From assembly GCA_946479285.1 (NCBI GenBank), contig CAMLFH010000004.1:124001-188000 (forward strand): DNA of 64,000 nt, read 5' to 3'. The stretch comes from an uncultured Flavobacteriales bacterium. Its GTDB lineage: Bacteria; Bacteroidota; Bacteroidia; Flavobacteriales; Crocinitomicaceae. The notes below the pieces were generated by a model that ran no database searches, was not told where the DNA came from, and saw only the letters and a program-made list of their open reading frames with translations. This document shows, piece after piece, positions 44,981-54,000 of this stretch; within the stretch, counting starts at the first letter, position 1, and each line of letters opens with the position of its first letter. Position numbers and translations under genes: made by a program.

Positions 44981-45090
44981 AAACTCTAATTGTGTCCGAT
45001 CTAAATTAAACATTTTAGAATAGGAAATAAGACCCCGGTGTTCGCTAAAATCAAAAAGAATTGTAATTTAATTTCTCCAAAACACGACTT

Positions 45091-47562
45091 ATGAAGAAAA
45101 TGCTATTCACTTTGATGCTGATTCCGGCACTTGTTATTGCTCAGCCTACCAACTGGCAAAGCCGGGGAATTGGCGGCGGCGGTGCACTATTTTGCCCCAG
45201 TATAAGCCCTCTTGATGCCAATAATATGTATTTGCAGTGCGATATGTCGGAGGTTTTCCATACCACCAACAAAGGCGGTTCCTGGGACATTATCCATTTC
45301 CAGGAAATGATCTCCACAGGCGGAATCAATACTGTTGAGTTTACTTCGGATGCTGCTATTCTTTACGCCATCAATATGGATTATATAACCGATGAGCGCT
45401 TCCCGGTTAAAAGTACGAACGGCGGACAAACCTGGTCTCCCATAGCCGACCCTGCGTCATCTGATACCTGGTTCCTTGCTGCAGATCCACAGTCTAACAA
45501 CCGGCTTTTGGTAGCTGCTTATGATGAATTGTTCTTTTCAAACAACGGCGGAACAAGCTTCACCAGCGTTTTTTCCATGAGTGATTTTCACATTGCCGGC
45601 GTTTTCTGGGACGGGAACAATATCTACGTGGGAACAGCCCAGGGATTATTGGTTTCTACAAACGGCGGTACGAGTTTCACCATGAACAGTACTCCGGGAA
45701 TTCCGTCCGGAAGTGGTTTCATTTCCTTTACCGGCGCAAAGACCGGAGGCACCACGCGTTTAATGGGAACTATTGCTTCGCAGGGAGATCTTTATCCCGG
45801 CATGAAAGCATTGGATATCGGGATCTGCAGTGATATGATCCGGCTGGACGTTGGAGCAGGAAACTGGACCAGCGTTTACAACAACATTGATACGGACCAC
45901 CAACTTTTCCTGATCACTTCGGCAACGAATAATATCAATACGTTTTATGTGGGTGGAACGAATACTGCCAACAGTTATCCGGTGGTTTACAAAACAACAA
46001 ACGGTGGAACTACCTGGTCAGAAACCTTCCTGGGAACCAATAACCAAAACATTGCAACTGGCTGGAGCGGTTACCAGGGCGATGAAGACTGGTGGTTCGG
46101 CGAAATTATCTTCGGATTGAAAGCGGCACCTAATGACGCAAATACGGTCGTCATTACCGATTTTGGTTATGCACACGTTACTTCAAACGGCGGAACAAAC
46201 TGGTCGCAGGCTTATGTGAACGCTGCAGATCAGAATACTGCAGGAGCACCCACACCCACCGGGAAAGCTTACGCCGGAAACGGATTGGAAAATACCGCAT
46301 CCTGGTACATGCATTGGACGGACAACAACACCATTTTTGCCGGCTACACCGATATCACAGCTATCCGCAGTACAGACAACGGGGCCAAATGGTCGAAAGA
46401 TTATACGGGAATTATTTACAACACGGTTTATCAAGTGATAGAAGCCCCGAATGGAACTTTATACGCAGCTGTTTCAAGTGTTCACGACATGTATCAAAGT
46501 ACGTATCTCCAGGACAACAAGATCGATAACGGCACCGGGGCTATTCTCTACTCTATCAATGACGGCGAAGACTGGAACATGCTCCACGACTTCAATATGC
46601 CGGTGATTTGGCTTGCCCTCAACCCAAACAATGCCAATGAACTATACGCCAGTGTGATCGACAGTCAGACGGGTGGAATTTTTAAAACAACGAACCTGAG
46701 CGCAAATGCGTCTTCTACCTGGGCTATTACAGCAGATCCGCCGCGCACGGAAGGACATCCGTACAACGTTCTGGTGTTGAATGATGGAACCGTGATCTCG
46801 AGTTGGAGCGGACGCAGAGCGAGTAACGCTTTTACGCAAAGTTCGGGGGTTTTTAGTTCTGTCAATGGTGGTACAAGCTGGCAGGACGTCAGTGATGCGG
46901 GCATGCAGTACTGGACGAAAGATATTATCGTTGATCCGCACGATGCTTCTCAAAACACCTGGTACGTTTCAGTTCACAGCGGCTGGGGCGGTCCGGCAAA
47001 TGATCTGGGCGGATTGTATAAAACCACCAACAGAGGAACGAGCTGGACACGCATCTTTGATTCTTACCGTGTGGAATCAGCAACGATCCACCCCATGAAC
47101 GCCAATGAAATATATGTTACAACGGAATCAGACGGATTGTGGTATTCCAGCAACCTGAATACGGGCTCACCTACCTTCTCGGACCTGGAAGAATACCCGT
47201 TCCAACACCCCACTCGTGTCTTCTTTAACCCGTTTAACGAACACGATATCTGGACTACGACCTTTGGTAACGGCCTGCGTTTGGGAGTTGACGGAAGCGT
47301 GAGCAACGGGCTTAAAGAAAATGCAGAGCAGACAATCCGTGTTTACCCGAATCCGGCGGATAATGAGCTCACGATTGTGTCGAAAAGTGCTATTGAAAGT
47401 TGGAAGCTGGTAGATTTATCCGGGAAATTGATTACGGAAGGGAAAGCGAACTCTGTGCAATGCACAATTTCTACGCAGACATTGAAGGCCGGAAGTTATG
47501 TATTGATTACGACGGATAAAGTTGGAAAGACAGGGACAGAAAAAGTACTCATTTTGAGATAG
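45091..47562 (+). CDS. T9SS sorted BNR/sortilin-like protein
   Basis: 823 residues. Signal peptide (to ~17), then many repeats of the BNR/sortilin (VPS10-like, GH74-like) type, with S/T-N-G-G-T-x-F/W (KSTNGGQTWSPIAD, VSTNGGTSFTMNST, TTNGGTTWSETFLG, TSNGGTNWSQAYVN), forming a beta-propeller. C-terminal ~75 residues are a T9SS type A sorting domain (VYPNPADNELTIVSKSAIES ... GSYVLITTDK). It is probably a surface glycan-binding or glycosidase-like protein; no catalytic residues can be assigned by eye. Confidence 0.85.
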   Translation: MKKMLFTLMLIPALVIAQPTNWQSRGIGGGGALFCPSISPLDANNMYLQCDMSEVFHTTNKGGSWDIIHFQEMISTGGINTVEFTSDAAILYAINMDYITDERFPVKSTNGGQTWSPIADPASSDTWFLAADPQSNNRLLVAAYDELFFSNNGGTSFTSVFSMSDFHIAGVFWDGNNIYVGTAQGLLVSTNGGTSFTMNSTPGIPSGSGFISFTGAKTGGTTRLMGTIASQGDLYPGMKALDIGICSDMIRLDVGAGNWTSVYNNIDTDHQLFLITSATNNINTFYVGGTNTANSYPVVYKTTNGGTTWSETFLGTNNQNIATGWSGYQGDEDWWFGEIIFGLKAAPNDANTVVITDFGYAHVTSNGGTNWSQAYVNAADQNTAGAPTPTGKAYAGNGLENTASWYMHWTDNNTIFAGYTDITAIRSTDNGAKWSKDYTGIIYNTVYQVIEAPNGTLYAAVSSVHDMYQSTYLQDNKIDNGTGAILYSINDGEDWNMLHDFNMPVIWLALNPNNANELYASVIDSQTGGIFKTTNLSANASSTWAITADPPRTEGHPYNVLVLNDGTVISSWSGRRASNAFTQSSGVFSSVNGGTSWQDVSDAGMQYWTKDIIVDPHDASQNTWYVSVHSGWGGPANDLGGLYKTTNRGTSWTRIFDSYRVESATIHPMNANEIYVTTESDGLWYSSNLNTGSPTFSDLEEYPFQHPTRVFFNPFNEHDIWTTTFGNGLRLGVDGSVSNGLKENAEQTIRVYPNPADNELTIVSKSAIESWKLVDLSGKLITEGKANSVQCTISTQTLKAGSYVLITTDKVGKTGTEKVLILR

Positions 47563-47569
47563 CACTCGA

Positions 47570-47716
47570 CTCTGCCTTCGGCAGAGCATTTTTCTATGAA
47601 CCACTAAGTGCACGAGGAACACGAGGAAGATAAGTTGGGGAATCTCTCCGCCTTCGGCAGAGCTGTTATTTATAGAACCACGACGCTTACGCAGTAGCTA
47701 CAGCGAAGGCGCAAAG
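47570..47716. repeat. dispersed repeat pair, copy 1
   Basis: Begins with a perfect hairpin CTCTGCCTTCGGCAGAG (47570-47586, followed by T5, so also the terminator of the T9SS gene), then GAACCACTAAGTGCACGAGG, a second hairpin CTCTCCGCCTTCGGCAGAG (47644-47662) and a GAACCACGACGCTTACGCAG unit ending at 47716. The same order recurs at 48507-48668. Confidence 0.7.
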
Positions 47717-47830
47717 AAAGAAGAAAACAAGAGTACGGAGTTTACTATGTGATATATCTGTCTGGTTCATCCTTTGCACAGCTCATAAAACATTTCTTCG
47801 TGTGCCTCGTGGTTACTTTTTGCAGTGAAA

Positions 47831-48391
47831 TTAAGTCATGAACCAAAGGAAACCGATCGTTTTTCCGTCAATGGCAATGATGCAGGGATACTCATACCGG
47901 TTGGTTTCGAAATCTGCCACGGATGAATTGGTATAGAACTGCACGCTTTCCGGGTTAAACGTATTTTTAAAGAAATGTTCTTTGACCTGCCGGTAATTCA
48001 CCCATTCGTTGGTTTCTTTCCATTCGATCGGATCATTATTGATCGTTTCGTGCTCTTCCAGGTAATGGGTGTGCGTTTTGTCTGACTCTGAAATGAGCAA
48101 ATCGGTAAAGCTCTCGGCTTCGGCAAGTGGAATATGCCGCCACTCGGTATCCAGGAGTACATCGTATTTGAAATCTTCGGGAGTGTGTACGCTTCCCAAT
48201 GCGCCTTCAATAAATACATCGAACAGGCGCATAGCCAACTCGTCGTCTGCAGGGTTTGCGCGATAAGAGTGAATGAGCTCATTGGTGCGTTCTTCTACTT
48301 CAGAGAGTTCTTCAACCGGAAGGATCTCGAAGACCTTGCACCAGATAACGTCGTAATTGAAATAAGTGAACGTGTTCAGTTCGTTGTTCAT
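47831..48391 (-). CDS. conserved hypothetical protein between repeats
   Basis: 186 residues from ATG 48391 (longer frame into the repeats is not coding). Soluble and acidic, with ELSEVEERTNELIHSYRANP, DTEWRHIPLAEAESFTDLLI, and a C-terminal beta strand IIAIDGKTIGFLWFMT. No family recognised. It is flanked by the two copies of the dispersed repeat, with inverted fragments (47794-47814) beside it. Confidence 0.65.
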   Translation of the reverse strand: MNNELNTFTYFNYDVIWCKVFEILPVEELSEVEERTNELIHSYRANPADDELAMRLFDVFIEGALGSVHTPEDFKYDVLLDTEWRHIPLAEAESFTDLLISESDKTHTHYLEEHETINNDPIEWKETNEWVNYRQVKEHFFKNTFNPESVQFYTNSSVADFETNRYEYPCIIAIDGKTIGFLWFMT

Positions 48392-48427
48392 GCTGTTGAA
48401 TGTTTGTATAATGAAGATACGAAATTT

Positions 48428-48466
48428 GAACCACAACGCTTGCGCTGAAGCTACAGCGAAGGCGCA
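48428..48466. repeat. solo unit of the dispersed repeat
   Basis: Contains GAACCACAACGCTTGCGC and CTACAGCGAAGGCGCA, similar to units inside the copies at 47570 and 48507. It lies directly upstream of the 47831 gene's start. Confidence 0.5.
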
Positions 48467-48506
48467 TAGGTCACATACAACACCTAGAAACAGCTGTGAT
48501 TTAATC

Positions 48507-48668
48507 TGCACCTTCGGTGTAGCTTTTTATTGAACCACGAAGTACACGAGGAACACGAGGAACACGAGGAACACGAAGAAAACTATTGGAGTAAAATCTC
48601 CACCTTCGGCAGAGCCTTTGTTAATTGAACCGCAACGCTTACGCAGTAGCTACAGCGAAGACGCAAAG
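48507..48668. repeat. dispersed repeat pair, copy 2
   Basis: Hairpin TGCACCTTCGGTGTA (48507-48521), then GAACCACGAAGTACACGAGG with the 9-bp unit GAACACGAG repeated about four times, the hairpin-like CTCCACCTTCGGCAGAG (48598-48614) and the GAACCGCAACGCTTACGCAG unit to 48668. Same order and orientation as copy 1. Confidence 0.7.
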
Positions 48669-48740
48669 AGAATGAGGACGCAAAGATTATGATTAACCTA
48701 TATCCCCTTCTTCTCTTCTTTTCTTTGCCGTGAAAATTAA

Positions 48741-48779
48741 AAAGTCCCGGCACTTCGACTACGCTCAGTGACCAGGACT
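48741..48779 (-). terminator. hairpin terminator with a common palindrome
   Basis: AGTCC (48743-48747) pairs with GGACT (48775-48779), and CACT with AGTG, around the loop TCGACTACGCTC. A T-run follows on the minus strand. CACTTCGACTACGCTCAGTG is also a recurrent dispersed element in Bacteroidota (from memory). Confidence 0.6.
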
Positions 48780-48786
48780 CTTTGTC

Positions 48787-49479
48787 TTAAACAGCGGGAC
48801 TCAAGGGTTCTTCTCCCCGGCTTCCTCTACCGCCGCCATAATCTATGGTGATGCGGGCACTGCTGTAGGAATGGTAAAACGCCGGATCGGATTGCTTGAA
48901 GACGAGTATCAGGCGGTCGAGCTCTACGCGGAGCAACTCATCGATTTCGTGTTCCAGGTCTGAAATGGACCGGGTGATCTCTTTGCGTTTGATGATGGCT
49001 TTGCGGGTACTGTTGTTAAGTTCGTCGATCCCCAGTAAAAGCGGGATCAATTCATCAATGGACTGCTGGGTGATGCCGTATTCCGATAATTGCGCGCCGT
49101 AGGTGTCCAGATCGCCTTTCAACTCGGAACAGCGGATCGCAAATTCGTTCAGTGTCATTTTCACCAGGTCTGTTTTACTAAGTTCATTTCGCGCCTGGAG
49201 CTGTAAATTTCCGGATGCGCGCCCGTGCAGGAATAAGCCGTGCTGTGCAAGGAGCATGCGGTTACGCAAGTCTGTTGTGCGGAGTTTTTTCTCCAGGGAA
49301 ACGCCGGTTACAGCACCTGATTGTTGGGTAAGCCGCGAACGCAGCAAGTTTAAGTTGGTTTCAAAGGTGTTGATTGCGTTTGAAAATGCCGGAACGTTTT
49401 GCCAGCTGGTTTGGTAATCATTCGCTACTGCATGCACACTCTCGTACATGTTCAGTTTGTTTGCGGTGGATTTTTTCAT
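48787..49479 (-). CDS. conserved hypothetical helical protein
   Basis: 230 residues, mostly helical and coiled, no signal peptide or membrane segment. Includes DLRNRMLLAQHGLFLHGR, ITQQSIDELIPLLLGIDELN and a repeated Arg/Glu-rich helix; the end is Gly-rich (GGGRGSRGEEP). I recall similar unannotated Bacteroidota proteins but no name or function. Single gene followed by a terminator hairpin. Confidence 0.65.
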   Translation of the reverse strand: MKKSTANKLNMYESVHAVANDYQTSWQNVPAFSNAINTFETNLNLLRSRLTQQSGAVTGVSLEKKLRTTDLRNRMLLAQHGLFLHGRASGNLQLQARNELSKTDLVKMTLNEFAIRCSELKGDLDTYGAQLSEYGITQQSIDELIPLLLGIDELNNSTRKAIIKRKEITRSISDLEHEIDELLRVELDRLILVFKQSDPAFYHSYSSARITIDYGGGRGSRGEEPLSPAV

Positions 49480-49655
49480 GATTTCCGTGTATTAATGGTT
49501 AATAGGGTAGATAATGAAAAATGATGCCAAAATATTGTTTTTCAATCGTTAAGAGAAGTTAAACGGCGGAATTGTCGAGCAAAGTGTGGGTGTAGCTTTT
49601 TAAATAGGCGGTTTGGATGAAGGAAGAAATGCAGTTGATTTTGTGAAATGGGGAT

Positions 49656-49990
49656 TTCTTGGAGTTGAGGTTCAATTTCTTTCAGTGGAGATCCCGAAGT
49701 GTCGGGACAAGTTGGAGTTTCTTTAGATTCAGATTAAGTTTCTTTGGTTGCAGATTGAATTTCTTTGGCTTAACATTGTGTTTCTTTCATTTGAGATTGA
49801 GTTTCTTTGGCTGAAGATTGAATTTCTTTCACTCAACATTGAGTTTCCTTGGGTGAAGATGGAGTTTCTTTCAGTTCACATCAATAAGTTTGGTTGAAGA
49901 CTGAATAAGTTTTGCTGAAGAGGGGCTCAAGTGTGTTCTCAGATCCCGAAGTGTCGGACAAGTTGCAATAAGTTTGGGTGGAGATTGATT
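49656..49990. repeat. noncoding tandem array with 21-bp period
   Basis: Units such as ATTGAGTTTCTTTGGCTGAA recur with the TTTCTTT core at 49656, 49677, 49719, 49740, 49761, 49782, 49803, 49824, 49845 (TTTCCTT) and 49866, all 21 bp apart (or a multiple); weaker AATAAGTTT units continue to about 49974 in the same phase. Two palindromes TCCCGAAGTGTCGGGA (49693-49708; a version missing one G near 49945) take up one period each. Stops occur in every frame I tried over the full array, so I treat it as noncoding. It fills most of the 558-base gap 49480-50037. Confidence 0.7.
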
Positions 49991-50037
49991 CGGGGTAGTT
50001 GGATACGAACTCTGAATGAGAAATTATATTTGTTTTT

Positions 50038-51753
50038 TTACTTTGATTCAATCTTGAAAAGTTTGTCCTTATCAGATAGTGTAACCACAAAGTATTCTTT
50101 TTTGTTAAGTTGAGCAGGAAGCTTATCTTTCAGAATAGATGCTACAAATTGAATTTTACTTTTATTAACGAGCTCTGCGATTTTTACCAATTGATTGTCA
50201 TGCATAAGTTCTTTTTTATCATTTAAGAGGAAATGCATACAAGGAATTTTCTCTTCATCCGCAAAGAAGGTGTATGCGATATCAAAACAAGATATTTCTC
50301 CTTGTTTCTTACCTGAACTAAAATTAGTATTGAATGCACTGAACTTATATAATTTTTGATGTTTAGCGTTTGTCTCTATTTCATATTTTAATGCATACTT
50401 TTCTCCATATAAAAACTCTGAGATACTAGAAAAATGTCGATTAAATTTATTCAGTTGCACCTTAACTTTCTCTTCAAATTCATCTGAAAACAATTTCGCT
50501 TCGATTTTTTGGAGCTCATTGTTCAATTCTTTTAAATTGGATTCTACACTATTCAATTGATTAATCGTACTTTCTAATTCACCTTTTGTTCTGAATTTTT
50601 CATTCAAATCGACGATTAATTCTTCTAATTCCTCAAAAGAATCACTTTTCGAAATTTTTTCAGATAACTCCCTTTCTTTAACAAGAAGCTCTTTTAACAA
50701 TATTTTCTTTTCAACGATTTGTTTTTCTAATTCAGGTAATTCTTGAGAAATAAATTTTTTCTTTTCTTCGATCATTTTATTGTGATAAACCACTAAATCA
50801 TCAAATGATTTTTGTACTTCGCCAACTATATTAGTAAACTGAGAATAAATTTCTTTTAATTGAACTGTATCAATGGTTGATATACTTGATTCTATTCCAG
50901 ATACAGCTTCACTAATCAACTCTTTTCTAATGTCTAGTTTAGTAATTTCAGAACTACAAATATTCAATTGATACTTGACATCATTGAGATTTTGAAGATC
51001 CTTTTCAAAATCTTCATTAATATTTAAATTGGCTTTCTTACCGTTGAGAATTTTAATATCATCTTCAATTAGAGATAATTTTGTCTCGTAAGCGGATTTA
51101 GTTTGAACTCTTTGAAGTCTCGCGCGAAATTGATGCTCTCGTTTTATTTTTTCTAAAATATCTTGTTTTAAATTACCTCCGGAATATTCACAACCGAGTA
51201 AGAACAGATAAAGTGTTTCATATTCAGCATTTGAAGTATACTGATCAAGGGTTTTTAGAGTATTGGTTATACTCAAATCCCTGTGACGAATATTATGTGA
51301 AATAATTTGTCTGAAAGTTGGCTTATCTGAAACCTTCTCAGGAAAGAAAACACTTTCTAACATTGGTTCAAATTCTTCTTCAGTATAATGAACTCCATCA
51401 ATTCTACGTATAACTTTCTTAACATGAGATAGAAAATTACGTTCAATTATAACTTCATTTGAATCAAGAATATTTAAGTCTTCTTTCAAGACTAATGTTA
51501 TCAATATTTCATTATCAATCAAAAAGTCTTTAACTAACTGGTATGTTTCTTTTGGGTTTTCAGGGTCTATCCAAATGTATTTCTTATCTGCTCCTAAACA
51601 AAAATCAATAAGCTTGAGAACCGTAGTTTTTCCAACACTATTACCTGTAATTTCAACGGAACTCTCATCAACTATCAGATTTATCCCTTCGCGGAATTCA
51701 ATTTCTCTTATGATAGAAGGACCTTTCGATATGGTTAATGATTTTAAGAACAT
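50038..51753 (-). CDS. DUF2326 SMC/RecF-like ATPase of an ABC-3C system
   Basis: 571 residues. An N-terminal P-loop of the SMC/RecF type (EITGNSVGKTTVLKLIDFCLG, Lys42), a long central coiled coil (~215-430, heptads such as KLNLNEKFRTKGELESTINQ) and a C-terminal ATPase half with the DUF2326 signature region (CFDIAYTFFADEEKIPCMHF, LLNDKKELMHDNQLVKIAEL). It is the ATPase of a three-gene set with SMEK and middle component genes: its start overlaps the MC6 stop by 10 bases. AT-rich like its partners, unlike flanking genes. Confidence 0.85.
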   Translation of the reverse strand: MFLKSLTISKGPSIIREIEFREGINLIVDESSVEITGNSVGKTTVLKLIDFCLGADKKYIWIDPENPKETYQLVKDFLIDNEILITLVLKEDLNILDSNEVIIERNFLSHVKKVIRRIDGVHYTEEEFEPMLESVFFPEKVSDKPTFRQIISHNIRHRDLSITNTLKTLDQYTSNAEYETLYLFLLGCEYSGGNLKQDILEKIKREHQFRARLQRVQTKSAYETKLSLIEDDIKILNGKKANLNINEDFEKDLQNLNDVKYQLNICSSEITKLDIRKELISEAVSGIESSISTIDTVQLKEIYSQFTNIVGEVQKSFDDLVVYHNKMIEEKKKFISQELPELEKQIVEKKILLKELLVKERELSEKISKSDSFEELEELIVDLNEKFRTKGELESTINQLNSVESNLKELNNELQKIEAKLFSDEFEEKVKVQLNKFNRHFSSISEFLYGEKYALKYEIETNAKHQKLYKFSAFNTNFSSGKKQGEISCFDIAYTFFADEEKIPCMHFLLNDKKELMHDNQLVKIAELVNKSKIQFVASILKDKLPAQLNKKEYFVVTLSDKDKLFKIESK

Positions 51754-51968
51754 AATCCAACCCTTCCTTCTTTAAGTTCAGCAACATTAATTAAATATAG
51801 CCAATCAAGACAAAGAACGTATGTCTGAAAAGACATTTTTGATGAAGATTTAACTTCTTGGTATAGTTCAATGAAATCCAACTCTCCACTATTCTGCAAT
51901 GCAGCTAAAAGCACTCCTCCATTATAATAGATGGTATTTTCAGGATGTATATTGTCAGGGAGTAACAT
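51744..51968 (-). CDS. ABC-3C middle component 6
   Basis: 74 residues from ATG 51968 (the longer frame overlaps the SMEK gene). LLPDNIHPENTIYYNGGVLL and FQTYVLCLDWLYLINVAELK fit what I recall of ABC-three-component middle component 6: a small helical adaptor linking the ATPase and effector. Overlaps SMEK by 14 bases and the ATPase by 10. Confidence 0.75.
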   Translation of the reverse strand: MLLPDNIHPENTIYYNGGVLLAALQNSGELDFIELYQEVKSSSKMSFQTYVLCLDWLYLINVAELKEGRVGLCS

Positions 51969-52944
51969 AGTTATAATTATCTGGATTCTCGAATATTTTA
52001 CATCTAATAAATGCGTCAACAGTTAGTATTTCAGCACAAAGTTCTAGTTCATCAATTGGAATTTCATCATAGTTTACACTTTCCACCACAGTTTCTACAA
52101 TAGCATCAATTGTCTTTTGAAACGAGTTATTTGGATCATTAATATCAAACACTTTAGTGAATTCTCTTCTAATTTTTTTTAGAACTGAATTGCTTTTGTT
52201 TGATCCAAGTTTATCAAACTCTTGATATATTGAATCAATTTTATTGTAAAATAAGGCATTATCTTCTATTATCCCTCTAGTTCGATCAAGGTTATTATAA
52301 ACAATCTTACGTTCAATCTCGAATGACTTAATATTTTCGATTTTGTTTGAATCATTCCAATCCTCAACAGATAGAATGTTTATTAAGGATGCTAAATTTG
52401 TTTCAAGTTTTACTAAATCTAACTCACCACCTAATTCTGATTTAATAAACTCGTAAATCGGTTTTTGATTTTTTGCTGTTTTTGATAAAATTTCACTTAA
52501 CAAAGAATCAATATCGTGAATATCTTTTGTTGGATCAAAATTCAAACTATTAGGATTTCCATATGTTTTCCCTCTTAAATCTTTTGCGCTCTTCGAAATT
52601 GATATAAACATAAAAGAATAACCAGAATATCTTTTAAGTAAATCTTTTTGTAAAGCCTTTTCAATTTTCTCTTTATTCGCTGTGGCCGATACTTGGATAA
52701 TTATCTTACCTGAATTATCAATTAAATCAATTGATTCTGCATTTTGGAGCACTTTATTCATGTTCTCCAGATTATAATTGAATAATAAATTGAAAAAGTG
52801 AACATAAAAATTTTCAGCATGCAAATGTAAGTCAAGAAGATTGATTTTTCCTCTTGACTCGATTCTCTTTGAGAGAACATGCAATTTTTCTTCTATATAT
52901 GTATAGTAAGTGTTTCTTCTCACATTAATTATAATACGGGTCAA
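51955..52944 (-). CDS. SMEK domain protein, ABC-3C effector
   Basis: 329 residues. N-terminal ~180 residues match SMEK domain proteins: YIEEKLHVLSKRIESRGKIN, LLDLHLHAENFYVHFFNLLF, and IDLIDNSGKIIIQVSATANK, the last with a D-x-n-IQVS pattern reminiscent of a PD-(D/E)xK nuclease core. C-terminal ~120 residues are helical (CTD) and likely contact the middle component. Start is TTG 52944 or GTG 52923. First gene of the ABC-3C operon. Confidence in SMEK is moderate (from memory of the family). Confidence 0.75.
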   Translation of the reverse strand: MTRIIINVRRNTYYTYIEEKLHVLSKRIESRGKINLLDLHLHAENFYVHFFNLLFNYNLENMNKVLQNAESIDLIDNSGKIIIQVSATANKEKIEKALQKDLLKRYSGYSFMFISISKSAKDLRGKTYGNPNSLNFDPTKDIHDIDSLLSEILSKTAKNQKPIYEFIKSELGGELDLVKLETNLASLINILSVEDWNDSNKIENIKSFEIERKIVYNNLDRTRGIIEDNALFYNKIDSIYQEFDKLGSNKSNSVLKKIRREFTKVFDINDPNNSFQKTIDAIVETVVESVNYDEIPIDELELCAEILTVDAFIRCKIFENPDNYNYVTP

Positions 52945-53119
52945 ATATCATGATTTCTATACATATTAGAATCCTAACTTGTAATAATGAAGTAAACTTA
53001 AATACATAAATTCTGAAAGTCGGTTAGAAGTATGGCTATCATTTTCGTTTTGTTAAGTTTCAGTGTTCTAAACTAAAAATTAAATCAATGTAAGAACCTT
53101 TCACTAAAAAATTCAGTAT

Positions 53120-53145
53120 TTACCACATATCTTCAAATGTGGTAA
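53120..53145. repeat. inverted repeat before direct repeat
   Basis: TTACCACAT (53120-53128) pairs with ATGTGGTAA (53137-53145), loop of 8. Sits at the left edge of the 80-bp direct repeat, upstream of the JAB gene. Confidence 0.5.
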
Positions 53146-53221
53146 ACCACAATTCTCCACTTATTTTCCAAACCAAAATTCCCCTACCTTTACCCAAACA
53201 AAAACTATTTGCTTAAATTTA
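53142..53221 (+). repeat. 80-bp direct repeat, copy 1 (gene leader)
   Basis: About 92 percent identical by eye to 54477-54555 (six differences). Contains TACCTTTA, close to the -7 consensus, 4 bases short of the ATG at 53226. It is probably a duplicated promoter/leader. Confidence 0.7.
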
Positions 53222-53225
53222 TTCC

Positions 53226-53870
53226 ATGAACGTTCGGTTAACCAAAGATCAGAAGATTAAAATTGCCAATTCGGAGGATGTGTACAGCATTATGCAGCAG
53301 GTGCTGTTGCGTGAAAACAGAATTAGCAGAAAACAGGAACATTTTTGGATTATCGGGTTGGATAATAAAAGCCGTATTTTGTTTATTGAATTGCTGGCGC
53401 TCGGTCAGCAAAACCGCGTGAACATGAATCCTTCGGATACATTCCGAATGGCAATTTACAAGCTGGCTACACATGCTATTTTGGTTCACAATCATCCGAG
53501 TGGATCTACCGATCTTTCCAAGGAAGATCAAGAATTAACAGATTATTTATACAAAGCTGGAAAGTTCCTTAAAATTGAGGTCATAGACCATTTGGTAATC
53601 ACGGAAGCCAACTATTTCAGCTTCGAAGATAACGGCTTAATGGACGGAATCAAAAGCAGTGGAGCATGGGAATTGATTGATCGTACCAAAGCTGATTTGA
53701 GTGAAATGAAGATCATGACTGCGAAAGATGAAGGCAAGAAAGAACTTGCAAATGAAATTGCTAAAAGAATGCTTGCTCAAAACAACATGAAGCCAGAAGA
53801 AATCCGGAAATTAACCGGGTTGACGATCCGGGAGATGAATAAGGTGGTGAAAGAGACGGGTAAGCAGTAG
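53226..53870 (+). CDS. RadC-like JAB domain protein
   Basis: 214 residues. The JAB/MPN fold of RadC: IELLALGQQNRVNMNPSDTF and the JAMM metal motif HNHPSG with His88, His90, Ser92 and Asp101 (STDLSKED). Unlike typical RadC it lacks the N-terminal helix-hairpin-helix and carries a helical C-terminus with MKPEEIRKLTGLTIREMNKV. RadC-like JAB proteins are frequent in mobile and defence islands; the activity (peptidase or nuclease) is unresolved. Preceded by the 80-bp repeat. Confidence 0.85.
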   Translation: MNVRLTKDQKIKIANSEDVYSIMQQVLLRENRISRKQEHFWIIGLDNKSRILFIELLALGQQNRVNMNPSDTFRMAIYKLATHAILVHNHPSGSTDLSKEDQELTDYLYKAGKFLKIEVIDHLVITEANYFSFEDNGLMDGIKSSGAWELIDRTKADLSEMKIMTAKDEGKKELANEIAKRMLAQNNMKPEEIRKLTGLTIREMNKVVKETGKQ

Positions 53871-53879
53871 TTTTAATTC

Positions 53880-53990
53880 GATAACGCCACCCTCCTCGGT
53901 CCTCCTCTGCGCCTTTGCTGGAGCTTGTGCCATCGCTAAAGCTATTGGCGACACGCGATCAGCGCAAGCAAAAGGGAGGAAGCCTTATGA
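53880..53990. repeat. imperfect hairpin-rich intergenic sequence
   Basis: Has complementary blocks (TCCTCC near 53900 against GGAGGA near 53976; CGCTAAAGC/GCTATTGGCG) and resembles the dispersed REP-like repeats at 47570 and 48507. It lies between the JAB gene and the next exported protein gene. Confidence 0.35.
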
Positions 53991-54000
53991 TCCTCACACT

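Noticed and set aside
49656..49990. CRISPR-like array
   Set aside because: Period is 21 bp with no unique spacers and no cas genes.
49881..50090. 69-codon minus ORF covering part of the 21-bp array
   Set aside because: Frame is interrupted across the array and has no features beyond the repeat.
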